A DNA stretch of 64,000 nucleotides from Yersinia massiliensis CCUG 53443 (lineage in GTDB: Bacteria > Pseudomonadota > Gammaproteobacteria > Enterobacterales > Enterobacteriaceae): the NCBI RefSeq assembly GCF_000312485.1, contig NZ_HE997643.1, positions 422,040 to 486,039 on the forward strand, given 5' to 3'. The notes beneath the pieces were generated by a model. That model saw only the letters and a program-made list of their open reading frames with translations. It was not told the origin of the DNA and made no database searches. Numbering within the stretch: the stretch's first letter is position 1; every line of letters begins with the position of its first letter. Of this stretch, positions 27,793 to 41,357 are shown piece after piece. The translations under genes and the position numbers were made by a program.

Positions 27793-29517
27793 TCAGTGAC
27801 GTTGATGGAATTGGTAATAGCGTCCCTTACGTTGCAACAAACTGTTGTGATCACCTTGTTCGACTATCATCCCGCCGTCCATGACGCAGATTCGGTCCAT
27901 AAACTCCAATCCATGCAAGCGGTGAGTGACAATAATCAAGCTTTTCTGCTGACAATGCTGACGCAATAACGCCAGAATTTGCTGCTCGGTTTCTGCATCT
28001 AACCCTTCGGTCGGCTCATCAAGTAACAACAACGGGGCAGGGTGCAATAAAGCACGGGCTATCCCCAAGCGCCGTTGTTCACCGCCAGACAATGGCCGCC
28101 CGCCATCGCCCATCCACGCATTCAATCCTTCACTGTTATCGAGTAAATTGGCTAAACCTACCTGCTCTAAAACTACTTTTAGTTGTGCATCTGAGGCGTC
28201 AGGGCAAGCAAGTAACAGATTTTCGCGCAACGTACTGCTGAAAATATGTACCCGCTGGCTGACCACAGTCATCATCTGGCGCAGCGTTGTTTCATCATAG
28301 TGAGCCAGTGGCATTCCGTTGAGTGTGATGACCCCCTTATTAGCATCCCAAGCTCGGGTTAATAGCTGCAACAGTGTTGATTTACCGCAACCAGTACGAC
28401 CCAATAGCGCAATATGCTCTCCTGCGGCCAGTGACAGCGATATATCCTGCAAAACAGGTAATGGCTGCTGCGGATAAGTAAAACTTAACCCTGTCACTTC
28501 CAGCGCCACCTGAGAGGTAACCTTTGGACCCGATACTGGGAATGTCACTTCAGGCTTTTGTTCCATCAATTGAGCGACCCGAGTCGCTGAGGCAATAACC
28601 TGTCCTAAATGTTGGAAGGCTCCAGCCACGGGCAATAATGCTTCAAAGGCGGCCAAGGAGGTAAAAACAAACAAGGCCAACAATGCACCTGGCTGGCTGT
28701 TTCCACCAATGCCTTCAGCAGCAAGCCATAAAATCAGTGTGACAGTTAAGCCGGAGGCTAGAATCATCAATGCCTGCGCTAGACCCGCCAACGAAGCCTG
28801 TTGTCTCTGTCGGATCATCCAGCGCTGTTCAATTCCCTCTAGTGACGCACGGAAACGTCGCTGTGCGCCAAAGACTAATAACTCAGCTTGCCCTTGTAAC
28901 CAAGATGTCAGTTGCGAACGATATTGACCACGTAGATCAGTTAAATCGCGGCCAATAGGCTGACCTGCACGATAGAAAATCAATGGGACTAACAGCAATA
29001 GCCCCAGCAAAATTGCCCCGAGGGTCAATGCTAAATTGACATCCAGATAACTTAAGCCAAACGTCACGACAGCGATAATGACGATGGCAGCTATCAAGGG
29101 TGAGATAACGCGTAAATAGAGATGGTCGAGGGTATCGACATCCGCAACTAAACGGTTAAGGAGTTCACTTTGACGAAAACGAGCGATGCCAGCAGGGGAG
29201 AGCGGCAGGACTTTTTGGAAAGCGAATACGCGTAGATGAGCCAACACGCGGAATGTTGCATCGTGACTGACAACTCGTTCAGCATATCGACCAGCGGTGC
29301 GGGCAATTGCTGCACCACGGACACCGGCAGCCGGTAACAAATAGTTAAACGTATAGAGCCCCGCAGGCCCAGCAATGGCAGTGCCGGCTAAGAACCAACC
29401 TGATAATGTAAGCAATCCGATACTGGCTAACAGCGTAACAATCGCTAGAATAATGCCGAGGCATATGAGGAACCAATGGCGGCGATACAGCGCCAAAAAG
29501 GGAAGAAGTACGCGCAT
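27793..29517 (-). CDS. cydC: CydC, subunit of the CydDC ABC exporter (heme/thiol)
   Basis: A 574-residue half-transporter with an N-terminal six-helix membrane domain (RVLLPFLALYRRHWFLICLG, LTLSGWFLAGTAIAG) and a C-terminal ATPase. Walker A is GRTGCGKST, the signature is LSGGEQRRLGIARAL and Walker B is LLLLDEPTEGLD. With CydD it forms a heterodimer that affects periplasmic redox and is required for cytochrome bd assembly. The length matches E. coli (573). It starts 2 bp after the cydD stop, so the pair is co-transcribed and probably coupled. Confidence 0.95.
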   Translation of the reverse strand: MRVLLPFLALYRRHWFLICLGIILAIVTLLASIGLLTLSGWFLAGTAIAGPAGLYTFNYLLPAAGVRGAAIARTAGRYAERVVSHDATFRVLAHLRVFAFQKVLPLSPAGIARFRQSELLNRLVADVDTLDHLYLRVISPLIAAIVIIAVVTFGLSYLDVNLALTLGAILLGLLLLVPLIFYRAGQPIGRDLTDLRGQYRSQLTSWLQGQAELLVFGAQRRFRASLEGIEQRWMIRQRQQASLAGLAQALMILASGLTVTLILWLAAEGIGGNSQPGALLALFVFTSLAAFEALLPVAGAFQHLGQVIASATRVAQLMEQKPEVTFPVSGPKVTSQVALEVTGLSFTYPQQPLPVLQDISLSLAAGEHIALLGRTGCGKSTLLQLLTRAWDANKGVITLNGMPLAHYDETTLRQMMTVVSQRVHIFSSTLRENLLLACPDASDAQLKVVLEQVGLANLLDNSEGLNAWMGDGGRPLSGGEQRRLGIARALLHPAPLLLLDEPTEGLDAETEQQILALLRQHCQQKSLIIVTHRLHGLEFMDRICVMDGGMIVEQGDHNSLLQRKGRYYQFHQRH

Positions 29518-29519
29518 GA

Positions 29520-31286
29520 TTAAAGCTCCTCACTGCGGTGGGACAGCAGATTGGCAAATGAACCGATAGACTGGCTTAAGCTCGAATAATCACCTTGTTG
29601 AATTAACAGGCCATTATCCATTACCCAGATTTGATCATACCCCCGGGTATCTTCCAACTGATGCGTGACCAGCAGTGTTGTCTGTCTGCGAGAGGCATCC
29701 TCCAGCGCTTTCATCACTAACTGCTCACTGTGGGCATCAAGGCTGGCTGTTGGTTCATCCAACAGTAGCAAACGACATGGATTGAGTAATGCGCGGGCAA
29801 CTGCAACGCGCTGAGCTTGCCCAACGGAAAGGCGTGCTGAGTGATCGCCGACTTCTGTATTGAGCCCTTGCGGCAAGTCATTGATAAACTCGCTGATATA
29901 GGCGCGTTCGATAGCTTGCTGCAATTGTTTGTCGTCAGCATCAGGCTGGTCTAGCAGGATATTGGCTATCAGAGTTTGTTCAGGCAGATGCGGGTTTTGC
30001 CCTACCCAGCTTAATTGATCGCGCCAAGCTGGCGGTGCGAGGTCACGTAACTCAATCCCGTTAACTTTCAACGAGCCGCGATAAGGTAAAAAACCGAGCA
30101 GCAAATTGAGTAAGGAGCTTTTGCCTGCGCCACTCAGACCGACAATGGCGACACGTTTGCCAGCAGGCAGTGAAAATGAAAGTGGTCCCGCTAGACGGTT
30201 GCCATTGGGGGCTAAAATTTCTAATTCATCGGCATCAAGGGTAATCGCTTCTACACCAGTTAAGACTTTATCGCCCTGACCGATAGACTCGCTCTCGCTG
30301 CTCAAAAAAGTCACCAGTGACTCAGCGGCACCTACTGCTTGCGCTTTAGCATGGTAAAACGTCCCTAAGTCGCGTAAAGGCTGGAAAAACTCAGGTGCCA
30401 GAATCAACACTAAGAACCCAGCAAACAAGGTTACGCCAAGGCCATAGCTACCAAAGTTCAGTTCACCTAAATAAGAAAAGCCAAAATAGACTGCAACGAC
30501 GGCAATAGAAATAGCAGCAAAAAACTCTAATACCGCGGAGGAGAGAAACGCCATCCGCAAAACTTCCATGGTACGACGACGGAAATCTTCTGAGGAGTCG
30601 CGGATTTGGTCTGTTTCTGCTTTAGCACGATTAAACAGCCGAAGAGTGTCGAGTCCTCGTAAACGATCGAGGAAATTGCCACTTAAGCGCGCGAGCGCGA
30701 CAAAATTTCGCCGATTAGCATCAGCAGCGCCCATTCCGACTAGCGCCATGAATAATGGGATGAGTGGCGCGGTGACAAATAAGATTAAACCTGCCGCCCA
30801 GTTGATAGGGAAGACAGCGATCAATATCAGTACGGGAATCAATACTGCCAGATACATTTGCGGTAGATAACGGGAATAGTAATCCTGCATATCCTCAATT
30901 TGTTCCAGAATAATGGTCGCCCAACTTCCAGCGGGTTTACCTTTCACCCATGCTGGGCCCAACTGTTCTAATCGATCTAATACTACTTTGCGTATCTGCT
31001 GACGCACTTTCATGCCGCAGATAAAACCAACGCGCTCACGTAACCAACTGATCACGGCACGTAAGGCGAAAGTGCCCGCGAGCAGCCCAAAATCGGTGGT
31101 CAGCAACGCACGCGGTAACTTATCGATAATCAGAGATTGCAGCAAGGTGGCGAGTAACCATGCTTGAGCAATGATCAGTAACCCGCTGAGGAGGCCAAGT
31201 AACATGGACAGGCGGAGCCAACGTTGCGCCGGAGCGCTTTGTTTTTTCAGCCAACGAATCAACTCATACTGTCGTGTTTTATTCAT
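29520..31286 (-). CDS. cydD: CydD, subunit of the CydDC ABC exporter (heme/thiol)
   Basis: A 588-residue half-transporter, partner of CydC. The membrane domain includes PAGSWATIILEQIEDMQDYYSRYLPQ and VGMGAADANRRNFVALARLSGNFLDRLRG. The ATPase has Walker A GLSGAGKSS, a variant signature LSVGQAQRVAVARAL (SVGQA instead of SGGQ, as in E. coli), and LLLLDEPTASLDAHS. The frame extends 10 codons upstream; the ATG at 31286 (MNKTRQYELIRW) reproduces the E. coli N-terminus and length, although its ribosome binding site is weak. Confidence 0.93.
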   Translation of the reverse strand: MNKTRQYELIRWLKKQSAPAQRWLRLSMLLGLLSGLLIIAQAWLLATLLQSLIIDKLPRALLTTDFGLLAGTFALRAVISWLRERVGFICGMKVRQQIRKVVLDRLEQLGPAWVKGKPAGSWATIILEQIEDMQDYYSRYLPQMYLAVLIPVLILIAVFPINWAAGLILFVTAPLIPLFMALVGMGAADANRRNFVALARLSGNFLDRLRGLDTLRLFNRAKAETDQIRDSSEDFRRRTMEVLRMAFLSSAVLEFFAAISIAVVAVYFGFSYLGELNFGSYGLGVTLFAGFLVLILAPEFFQPLRDLGTFYHAKAQAVGAAESLVTFLSSESESIGQGDKVLTGVEAITLDADELEILAPNGNRLAGPLSFSLPAGKRVAIVGLSGAGKSSLLNLLLGFLPYRGSLKVNGIELRDLAPPAWRDQLSWVGQNPHLPEQTLIANILLDQPDADDKQLQQAIERAYISEFINDLPQGLNTEVGDHSARLSVGQAQRVAVARALLNPCRLLLLDEPTASLDAHSEQLVMKALEDASRRQTTLLVTHQLEDTRGYDQIWVMDNGLLIQQGDYSSLSQSIGSFANLLSHRSEEL

Positions 31287-31654
31287 CAGGCAATTTGTCT
31301 GCGCAAATATACCCAAAAGGCTCAGATATGCAGGGAGATGGATGACGCTATTTCACGCCATATCAAGATAGGGTGTGAATGTGGTCTACCTACAATACTG
31401 ATGACTCTGGGCTTATAAAGATCTAAAGTTTGTCACCATTGGCGGTGGCAAACTGGCGAGGGGCAATCTTACCTCGTGATGCATTGAGGCGAAACTATAA
31501 TGCTTGTGATAGTTACCGCATTAGTAGATTTCTATAATTTGCTGTTTTTCATTGGGGTGCTAAATGTACAAAATAGAAACGGGTAGCTCACGTATCGCCA
31601 GCTACCCGTATGTATTCAGTAAGACAGTAATCTAAGATGTAATATCAATAAACG
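31287..31654. other. cydD-trxB intergenic region
   Basis: This 368-bp region holds the trxB terminator (31570-31609) and the cydDC promoter region. A near-perfect hairpin (31428-31453: GTTTGTCACC, loop, GGTGGCAAAC with one G-U pair) lies about 140 bp before cydD and could be part of its leader. No convincing FNR or NarL site or -35/-10 pair was found. There is no gene in the gap. Confidence 0.45.
31570..31609 (-). terminator. Terminator after trxB
   Basis: A 10-bp stem, ACGGGTAGCT (31579-31588) with AGCTACCCGT (31600-31609). On the minus strand it is followed by TTCTATTTTG. It lies 45 bp past the trxB stop. Confidence 0.8.
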
Positions 31655-32729
<1,075 letters not shown>

Positions 32730-33057
32730 TTAATAGACTAAATGTATTGAGAATCGGCAGTTAGCTGATGAGAAAAATAAGTTTGGCGACAAATTGGACC
32801 AAAATAGATTTCTACGTTATGGCAAAAATAGCCTGAAAAAGCGTTGACCCCATAAAGAATGTGGCTTGTGAGCCAATATCCATTAAAAAAGTCATTATAG
32901 ATAGAGGGTGATTTGCACCATTTTATAGCAAATAAGCGGTGAAAAAATAGCTAAGTGAAGGGGGCTGAGATTTTAATTCTGGCACGTTCTACTGATTTAA
33001 CTTCTTTTACTTTGACAATCGGCTGCGCATTTGCGAAAACATCATAGGAAGAAGAAA

Positions 33058-33228
33058 TTATCTGCGCGCCATAATTTCAGTTTTGGTGTCACTGACATCA
33101 AGCGAAAACCCTGGAATGTTTTCGATTAATACTGGATGGCATGTGGAGTCAGTTATCGAATAACCGTAGGGGGGATGTATCTGCGGTTGTTTGTGATGTG
33201 TTATCTCTTCCTCAACGCTAATAATCAT
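33058..33228 (-). CDS. Possible small protein, 56 residues, upstream of lrp
   Basis: An unrecognised small open frame, divergent from lrp. The ATG at 33228 has GAGGT 5 nt upstream (GCGAGGTACTCGATG), a good ribosome binding site. The product begins MIISVEEEITHHKQ and ends DVSDTKTEIMARR. It is polar and acidic, with no signal peptide or membrane segment. The open frame reaches further up (to 33342) without a good start. It could be a chance frame in a long regulatory region; no function is proposed. Confidence 0.35.
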   Translation of the reverse strand: MIISVEEEITHHKQPQIHPPYGYSITDSTCHPVLIENIPGFSLDVSDTKTEIMARR

Positions 33229-33386
33229 CGAGTACCTCGCATACAGTTGGACAGACAGGGTGTGAGTTAACAACGTGTTGATATATTTGCATAAAACAGG
33301 CTGCGGGTCGTGGTTTGTAGCAAGCTCTAAAGCTCCTAACATTTAGGGTATGCCGCAAACTCAAGGAAATTAAGAGAGACTATAAG

Positions 33387-33881
33387 ATGATAGATAATAA
33401 AAAACGGCCGGGGAAAGAGCTTGATCGTATTGATCGTAACATCCTGAATGAATTACAAAAGGATGGGCGAATCTCTAACGTAGAGCTTTCAAAACGAGTA
33501 GGATTGTCACCAACACCATGTTTAGAGCGAGTTCGCCGTTTAGAGCGTCAGGGCTTCATCCATGGATATACCGCACTGCTTAATCCACAGTATTTGGATG
33601 CATCATTGCTGGTTATTGTTGAGATTACTCTGAATCGTGGTGCTCCGGATGTGTTTGAGCAATTTAATGCTGCTGTAAAAAATCTTGAGGAAATTCAAGA
33701 GTGTCACTTGGTGTCAGGCGATTTCGACTATTTGTTGAAAACCCGTGTACCTGATATGTCCGCTTACCGTACCTTACTCGGTGAGACCTTGCTTCGCCTG
33801 CCGGGCGTGAACGATACCCGTACCTATGTGGTCATGGAAGAAGTGAAGCAGAGTAACCGCCTTGTGATTAAAACGCGGTAA
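33387..33881 (+). CDS. lrp: Leucine-responsive regulatory protein Lrp
   Basis: A 164-residue global regulator. The N-terminal helix-turn-helix spans LDRIDRNILNELQKDGRISNVELSKRVGLSPTPCLERVRRLERQG. The C-terminal RAM domain for leucine sensing and octamer assembly includes LLVIVEITLNRG and HLVSGDFDYLLKTRVPDMSAYR. It is practically identical to enterobacterial Lrp. It controls amino-acid metabolism; the neighbouring serC is a known Lrp target in E. coli. It is expected to repress its own promoter in the long upstream gap. Confidence 0.97.
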   Translation: MIDNKKRPGKELDRIDRNILNELQKDGRISNVELSKRVGLSPTPCLERVRRLERQGFIHGYTALLNPQYLDASLLVIVEITLNRGAPDVFEQFNAAVKNLEEIQECHLVSGDFDYLLKTRVPDMSAYRTLLGETLLRLPGVNDTRTYVVMEEVKQSNRLVIKTR

Positions 33882-33938
33882 ACAGGCAGGTGCAAAACCT
33901 GAGTAATTTGGTTACACTCCTGTTTATTCATACAGTTT

Positions 33939-33964
33939 CAACGCCGGGAGGGTTCTCGGCGTTG
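33939..33964 (+). terminator. Hairpin between lrp and ftsK
   Basis: CAACGCC (33939-33945) pairs with GGCGTTG (33958-33964), with an inner GAG/CTC step. It is 57 bp past the lrp stop. There is no T run, so termination may be weak and some read-through into ftsK is likely. Confidence 0.5.
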
Positions 33965-34002
33965 TTACTCATACTAGTTAACAGGAACCTGGAGAGCCTT
34001 TC

Positions 34003-37000
34003 TTGAGCCAGGAATATACAGAAGACAAAGAAGTTACTCTGAAAAAGCTAAGCAGCGGGCGTCGTTTGCTTGAGGCTGTTTTGATTGTGGTAACCCTTCT
34101 TGCAGCCTACTTAATGGCAGCGCTGCTGAGTTTTAATCCTTCGGATCCCAGTTGGTCCCAAACTGCTTGGCACGAACCTATCCACAATCTTGGTGGGGGT
34201 ATAGGTGCGTGGATGGCCGATACGCTGTTCTTTACCTTTGGTGTTTTGGCTTATGCAATCCCAGTCATTATGGTGATGTTGTGCTGGGCAGCATTTCGTC
34301 AGCGCGATGCCAGCGAGCACGTTGATTACTTTGCGCTTTCATTACGCCTGATTGGCACATTAGCCCTAATTTTAACGTCATGCGGTTTGGCTGCGCTCAA
34401 TGTTGATGATCTCTATTACTTCGCTTCGGGTGGGGTGATTGGTAGCTTATTTAGTAATGCCATGTTGCCGTGGTTTAATGGTGTAGGAGCAACACTGACG
34501 CTGCTTTGTATTTGGGCTGTTGGCTTGACGCTCTTTACCGGTTGGTCATGGTTGGTCATCGCCGAAAAAATTGGTGGTGTGGTCTTAGGTTCACTGGCAT
34601 TTATGACTAATCGTTCTCGCCGCGAAGAGCGCTACGACGATGAAGATGACAGCGACCATGTAGATGATGCCAAGACTGCCGAGCAAGAAAAAAGCTCAGT
34701 AGCGAACAAAGCCGCGGCGGCAGGCGCTGTAACAGCTAGTGCGCTAGCGGCAAATTCAGCCTACGCCGATGCGGATGATGTCCTTTTTTCAGCACGTTCT
34801 GTGACTGATGAACCATTACCGTTAACTGAAAATGACGATGAATATGATCCTTTACTGAGTTCGCTACGTGCTACAGAAAATGATGACTCATCTGCGTTAG
34901 TGGCGGCTCCCGCACAGGTCGCTACTCCCCCGGTTCTGAGTCCTGAGGATGCTAGTCATAATGATACTGTGCATACCCTTGCCTTAAACTCCTTGACTAC
35001 TAACAGTCTGGTTTCATCACCTGATAATGTCTCCGAGGCACCACCGCTGTATTCATTTGAAATACCGGAAGAAGCATCTGTTCCAGCCCAGCATCGCAAT
35101 TTATCACCCGTTGAACGCCACGAGCCTCAGATGGGGTCATGGGAAACACCAGCAGAACAGACCCGTCATTCGCCATTTGATTTTTCAACCGCGCAGCGTC
35201 ATAGCGATCAGGTAGAAAACTTACCTTCTATGAATCCTGGGGTAGGAGCTGGTTTTGAGGGCCTCACTGCTGCGGGTGTGGCCGCGGGAATGGCATCGCC
35301 ATCTAGCCCAATTTCGGCGGATGGAGTGGTTGGAGCAAGTGCGGTAGCCGCGACATTTATGCCAGCATTTACGGCAACCAGCGATAGCAGCTCGCAAGTT
35401 AAGCAAGGGATTGGTCCAGAATTGCCGCGGCCGAATCCTGTGCGTATTCCAACGCGACGTGAATTGGCCTCTTACGGCATTAAGCTGCCTTCGCAGCGTA
35501 TCGCTGAACAGGAACAACGTGAGCAGCATGAAGAAGAAACGCAAAACGCCCAGGTAAATGTAACGTCATTTGATCCTCAAAGTGAGTCAGAGGATGCTGC
35601 TGCGCTGCAACAGGCAATATTACGTCAAGCCTTTGCTGACCAACAATCAGCTCGCTATGGGCAGCCTGATGTTGCTGGCGTAAATATTTTCTCCGCGCCA
35701 GAGCCTGAAGATGAACAAGCTCTGCAAGAGGCAGCATTACGACAAGCATTTGCTGCACAACAGCAACAACGTTATAGCAACGCGCAAAGTGAAGATGCTG
35801 CTCATCATGAAAATCACTTTTATAGTCGTGAAAATGAGAGTGGCGAAAATAGTGCAGTTGAACGAGCTCAGCCTGTCGATACCCACAGCGCTTTCACTTT
35901 CTCGCCAATAGCTGATTTAGTTGATGAAAGCCCGCGTGAGCCACTATTCACGCTTTCTGCGCAGAGTGAGTCCGTAGCTGAAAATAGCACTTTTGTATCA
36001 GAACACTCAGAGCAAGAGCCGCCACATCAACATGCATCTGGCTATCAAGCGCATTCAGAGCCAGCAGCACCGGCTCAATCTGCTTATTCTCCAGCTAATG
36101 CACACTCTGCATACACACCGCCAGCGGCGGCACCGACTTATACCGCACCAGTACCACCGTTGGTTGCCCAACCCACTACGCCGGTGCAATCAATACCACC
36201 AAGCCAATCTGCTCCTTCTGTCGAACCGACGCCAGCGATGGACAGCTTGATTCACCCGTTCTTGATGCGAAATGACCAGCCTTTGGTCAAACCGACGACA
36301 CCATTACCGACGCTAGACCTGCTTTCTTCACCGCCAGCGGAAGAGGAACCGGTTGATATGTTTGCATTAGAGCAAACAGCGCGGTTGGTTGAAGCGCGTT
36401 TAGGTGATTATCGTGTGAAAGCTGAGGTGGTTGGTATTTCTCCAGGTCCGGTCATTACTCGTTTCGAGCTGGATCTGGCTCCGGGCGTTAAAGCTTCGCG
36501 TATTTCGAATCTTTCCCGTGATTTGGCCCGCTCACTCTCTGCTATCGCCGTGCGTGTTGTGGAGGTGATTCCCGGTAAACCTTATGTTGGGCTTGAACTG
36601 CCAAACAAACACCGTCAAACGGTCTACCTGAGAGAAGTGCTTGATTGTGCTAAATTCCGTGATAATCCTTCACCTTTGGCTATCGTGCTCGGTAAAGACA
36701 TCGCAGGGCAACCGGTGGTGGCTGATTTAGGCAAAATGCCTCACTTGCTGGTAGCAGGTACGACCGGCTCGGGTAAGTCAGTTGGGGTGAATGCAATGAT
36801 CCTCAGCATCTTGTATAAAGCGACACCAGATGAAGTGCGCTTTATCATGATTGACCCGAAAATGCTTGAGTTATCGGTCTATGAAGGCATTCCGCATTTG
36901 TTAACCGGTGTTGTCACTGACATGAAGGATGCTGCGAATGCATTACGTTGGTGTGTCGGTGAGATGGAACGGCGCTATAAGCTAATGTCTGCTTTAGGTG

Positions 37001-37779
37001 TCCGTAATCTTGCGGGCTACAACGAGCGCGTAGCGCAAGCTGAAGCGATGGGGCGGCCGATTCCAGATCCATTCTGGAAGCCATCCGATAGTATGGACAT
37101 CTCACCGCCAATGTTGGTGAAACTGCCTTATATCGTGGTGATGGTGGACGAGTTCGCTGACCTGATGATGACCGTGGGAAAAAAAGTTGAAGAGCTGATT
37201 GCCCGTCTGGCACAGAAAGCGCGTGCTGCCGGTATCCACCTTGTTCTGGCTACCCAACGTCCGTCAGTTGATGTGATAACCGGTTTGATTAAGGCTAACA
37301 TCCCTACACGTATCGCCTTTACGGTTTCCAGTAAAATTGACTCCCGAACCATCCTGGATCAGGGGGGCGCTGAATCGCTGTTGGGGATGGGGGATATGCT
37401 GTATATGGCACCGAACTCTTCAATTCCTGTGCGTGTGCATGGTGCCTTTGTCCGTGATCAGGAAGTACATGCTGTGGTAAATGATTGGAAAGCCCGTGGT
37501 CGTCCTCAGTACATTGAGAGTATTATCAGTGGTGGAGATGAGGGTGAAGGCGGCAGCCTTGGGTTGGACAGTGATGAAGAGCTGGATCCACTGTTCGATC
37601 AGGCGGTCAGCTTTGTGCTGGAGAAACGCCGTGCGTCTATCTCTGGCGTTCAGCGCCAATTCCGAATCGGTTATAATCGTGCTGCTCGTATTATTGAGCA
37701 AATGGAAGCTCAGCAAATTGTGAGTACGCCGGGCCATAACGGCAATCGTGAAGTTTTGGCTCCGCCACCTCATGAATAA
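34003..37779 (+). CDS. ftsK: FtsK, DNA translocase coupling cell division and chromosome dimer resolution
   Basis: A 1258-residue division protein. It starts at a TTG preceded by GGAG; the N-terminus [25 protein letters not shown] equals the family start. Residues about 25-200 hold four transmembrane helices that anchor it at the septum. A linker of roughly 620 residues, rich in Ala, Gln, Ser, Glu and Pro, follows. Within it a 24-residue block occurs twice (about 531-554 and 569-592). The motor has Walker A GTTGSGKS at 919-926 and Walker [11 protein letters not shown] near 1049. The C-terminal gamma winged helix ([19 protein letters not shown]) reads KOPS and activates XerCD. Confidence 0.96.
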   Translation: MSQEYTEDKEVTLKKLSSGRRLLEAVLIVVTLLAAYLMAALLSFNPSDPSWSQTAWHEPIHNLGGGIGAWMADTLFFTFGVLAYAIPVIMVMLCWAAFRQRDASEHVDYFALSLRLIGTLALILTSCGLAALNVDDLYYFASGGVIGSLFSNAMLPWFNGVGATLTLLCIWAVGLTLFTGWSWLVIAEKIGGVVLGSLAFMTNRSRREERYDDEDDSDHVDDAKTAEQEKSSVANKAAAAGAVTASALAANSAYADADDVLFSARSVTDEPLPLTENDDEYDPLLSSLRATENDDSSALVAAPAQVATPPVLSPEDASHNDTVHTLALNSLTTNSLVSSPDNVSEAPPLYSFEIPEEASVPAQHRNLSPVERHEPQMGSWETPAEQTRHSPFDFSTAQRHSDQVENLPSMNPGVGAGFEGLTAAGVAAGMASPSSPISADGVVGASAVAATFMPAFTATSDSSSQVKQGIGPELPRPNPVRIPTRRELASYGIKLPSQRIAEQEQREQHEEETQNAQVNVTSFDPQSESEDAAALQQAILRQAFADQQSARYGQPDVAGVNIFSAPEPEDEQALQEAALRQAFAAQQQQRYSNAQSEDAAHHENHFYSRENESGENSAVERAQPVDTHSAFTFSPIADLVDESPREPLFTLSAQSESVAENSTFVSEHSEQEPPHQHASGYQAHSEPAAPAQSAYSPANAHSAYTPPAAAPTYTAPVPPLVAQPTTPVQSIPPSQSAPSVEPTPAMDSLIHPFLMRNDQPLVKPTTPLPTLDLLSSPPAEEEPVDMFALEQTARLVEARLGDYRVKAEVVGISPGPVITRFELDLAPGVKASRISNLSRDLARSLSAIAVRVVEVIPGKPYVGLELPNKHRQTVYLREVLDCAKFRDNPSPLAIVLGKDIAGQPVVADLGKMPHLLVAGTTGSGKSVGVNAMILSILYKATPDEVRFIMIDPKMLELSVYEGIPHLLTGVVTDMKDAANALRWCVGEMERRYKLMSALGVRNLAGYNERVAQAEAMGRPIPDPFWKPSDSMDISPPMLVKLPYIVVMVDEFADLMMTVGKKVEELIARLAQKARAAGIHLVLATQRPSVDVITGLIKANIPTRIAFTVSSKIDSRTILDQGGAESLLGMGDMLYMAPNSSIPVRVHGAFVRDQEVHAVVNDWKARGRPQYIESIISGGDEGEGGSLGLDSDEELDPLFDQAVSFVLEKRRASISGVQRQFRIGYNRAARIIEQMEAQQIVSTPGHNGNREVLAPPPHE

Positions 37780-37808
37780 TCGCTTGTTCTGAAGCAGTTA
37801 ACATAGAC

Positions 37809-37828
37809 AGGGCCGCATTGCGGCCCTT
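37809..37828 (+). terminator. Terminator after ftsK
   Basis: A tight hairpin, GGGCCGC-ATT-GCGGCCC, followed by TTAT, 30 bp past the ftsK stop. The T run is short, so partial read-through into lolA is possible. Confidence 0.6.
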
Positions 37829-37884
37829 ATGCAAAAAAGCGTGACCCCATATTTATCAGTGAATTTTATAAGGTATTTAGAATA

Positions 37885-38496
37885 ATGAAAAAACTGCTTG
37901 TTGCTTGCTGTCTGTTATCTGGCTTGATTTCAACGTCAGTTTTGGCAGATGCCAGCTCTGACTTGCAAGGTCGCCTAAGTAAGGTGAATAGTTTCCATGC
38001 TAACTTCTCGCAGAAAGTCACCACCGCTGATGGTGCGGCAGTGCAGGAAGGTGAAGGTGAACTGTGGGTTAAACGGCCCAATCTTTTTAACTGGCATATG
38101 ACTTCACCAGATGAGAGTGTCCTGATTTCCGATGGTGAGACATTGTGGTTCTACAATCCATTTGTTGAGCAGGCGACGGCAACTTGGTTAAAAAATGCGA
38201 CTGGCAATACCCCGTTCATGCTGATTACGCGCAACAATCCAGATGATTGGAAGCAATACAATGTGAAGCAAAAAGGCGACGATTTCGAGCTGACGCCAAA
38301 AAGTGCAAGCGGTAATCTGAAGCAATTTGCGATTACTGTGACACCAACAGGTACGATCAAAAGCTTTACTGCGGTTGAGCAGGATGGGCAGCGCAGTGCC
38401 TATACGCTTAAAGGGCAACAGAATAGCTCAGCGGATGCCAGCAAATTTAAATTTACCCTACCTAAAGGTGTGACGCTGGACGACCAGCGGCAGTGA
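37885..38496 (+). CDS. lolA: LolA, periplasmic lipoprotein carrier
   Basis: A 203-residue periplasmic chaperone that takes outer-membrane lipoproteins from LolCDE and passes them to LolB. The signal peptide [21 protein letters not shown] is cleaved before [10 protein letters not shown]. Family blocks are [43 protein letters not shown] and [15 protein letters not shown]. The usual length and the ftsK-lolA-rarA order are conserved. rarA follows after 7 bp. Confidence 0.96.
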   Translation: MKKLLVACCLLSGLISTSVLADASSDLQGRLSKVNSFHANFSQKVTTADGAAVQEGEGELWVKRPNLFNWHMTSPDESVLISDGETLWFYNPFVEQATATWLKNATGNTPFMLITRNNPDDWKQYNVKQKGDDFELTPKSASGNLKQFAITVTPTGTIKSFTAVEQDGQRSAYTLKGQQNSSADASKFKFTLPKGVTLDDQRQ

Positions 38497-38503
38497 GGTT
38501 TGT

Positions 38504-39847
38504 GTGAGTAATATGTCCCTCGATTTCTCCCAAAATGAGTTTCAACCACTGGCCGCGCGGATGCGGCCTTTGACGTTGGATCAATATATTGGTCAGCAGC
38601 ATCTGCTGGCTCCGGGTAAACCGCTACCGCGGGCAATCGTTGCCGGGCAGTTACACTCCATGATCCTCTGGGGGCCACCGGGAACCGGCAAAACCACCTT
38701 AGCAGAAGTGATTGGCCGTTATGGTCAAGCAGACGTTGAGCGTATTTCTGCGGTGACTTCTGGCATAAAAGAGATCCGCGAAGCTATCGAACGGGCTCGA
38801 CAAAATAGGGACGCAGGGCGGCGCACGATACTATTTGTGGATGAAGTTCATCGTTTCAATAAAAGTCAGCAGGATGCATTTTTACCCCATATTGAAGATG
38901 GCACAATCACCTTTATCGGTGCTACCACTGAAAACCCTTCGTTTGAACTAAATTCAGCTTTGCTCTCCCGTGCGCGCGTCTATTTGCTGAAGTCGCTTAC
39001 GGCTGCTGATATCGAAAAAGTGATTGATCAAGCGATGTCAGATAGTCAACGTGGCTATGGTGGGCAGAACATCAAGTTACTCGATGAAACCCGCCGGATG
39101 ATGTCTGAACTGGTGGGCGGAGATGCTCGCCGCGCCTTGAACAGCCTAGAAATGATGGCAGATATGGCCGAAATTGATGCCAATGGGGTACGTGTATTAA
39201 CCCCTGATTTGCTCAAAGAAGTTTCTGGTGAACGGAGTGCTCGCTTTGATAATAAAGGTGATCGTTATTACGATTTGATTTCGGCAGTACATAAATCTAT
39301 TCGTGGCTCAGCTCCTGATGCTGCCTTGTATTGGTATGCACGGATTATCACTGCGGGTGGTGATCCGCTGTACGTTGCACGGCGCTTGCTGGCCATTGCG
39401 TCAGAAGATGTTGGGAACGCAGATCCACGGGCCATGCAAGTTGCTATCTCCGCATGGGATTGTTTTACCCGTGTCGGCCCAGCAGAAGGTGAGCGAGCAA
39501 TTGCTCAAGCGATTGTGTATCTGGCCTGCGCACCGAAAAGTAACGCAGTTTACACCGCGTTTAAAGCCGCGATGCAGGATGCGCGTGACAAACCTGACTT
39601 TGATGTGCCAGAACATCTGCGCAATGCACCGACCAAATTGATGAAAGAAATGGGGTTGGGTGCGGAGTACCGCTACGCGCATGATGAACAGCATGCCTAC
39701 GCCGCAGGTGAGAACTATTTCCCGCCTGAAATGGCCGCTACCCGCTACTATTCTCCATCGTCCCGAGGCTTGGAAGGGAAAATCGGTGAAAAGCTGGCAT
39801 GGTTGGCTGAGCAGGATCAAAATAGCCCGATAAAACGCTACCGCTAG
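38504..39847 (+). CDS. rarA: RarA (MgsA), replication-associated recombination AAA+ ATPase
   Basis: A 447-residue clamp-loader-like ATPase acting at stalled replication forks. It begins at a GTG with GAGG upstream, as in E. coli; the N-terminus is [22 protein letters not shown]. Walker A GPPGTGKT is at residues 57-64, Walker B is [20 protein letters not shown], sensor 1 is [20 protein letters not shown], and a C-terminal tetramerisation domain follows. It is translated from the same mRNA as lolA (7-bp gap). Confidence 0.96.
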   Translation: MSNMSLDFSQNEFQPLAARMRPLTLDQYIGQQHLLAPGKPLPRAIVAGQLHSMILWGPPGTGKTTLAEVIGRYGQADVERISAVTSGIKEIREAIERARQNRDAGRRTILFVDEVHRFNKSQQDAFLPHIEDGTITFIGATTENPSFELNSALLSRARVYLLKSLTAADIEKVIDQAMSDSQRGYGGQNIKLLDETRRMMSELVGGDARRALNSLEMMADMAEIDANGVRVLTPDLLKEVSGERSARFDNKGDRYYDLISAVHKSIRGSAPDAALYWYARIITAGGDPLYVARRLLAIASEDVGNADPRAMQVAISAWDCFTRVGPAEGERAIAQAIVYLACAPKSNAVYTAFKAAMQDARDKPDFDVPEHLRNAPTKLMKEMGLGAEYRYAHDEQHAYAAGENYFPPEMAATRYYSPSSRGLEGKIGEKLAWLAEQDQNSPIKRYR

Positions 39848-39969
39848 CCTTGCCGTTGCGGTAAGGTTAGCGCTATAACTGCTTGGTAAGTGGCTGTTTA
39901 CACCACTTTAACCGCTTACAGCGTTAAATTCGCTTTCACTAACCATTTATGCCCGATATTCATATATGA

Positions 39970-41295
<1,326 letters not shown>

Positions 41296-41357
41296 TAGGG
41301 ACGAGTGAGTAAAAAGTGGCTGATTGAAAATTACTGCTTCTATCATTTATTCGTTAT

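Noticed and set aside
37841-37871. Promoter for lolA (GTGACC and TTTTAT)
   Set aside because: The predicted start would leave a leader of under 10 nt before the lolA ATG and exclude its ribosome binding site.
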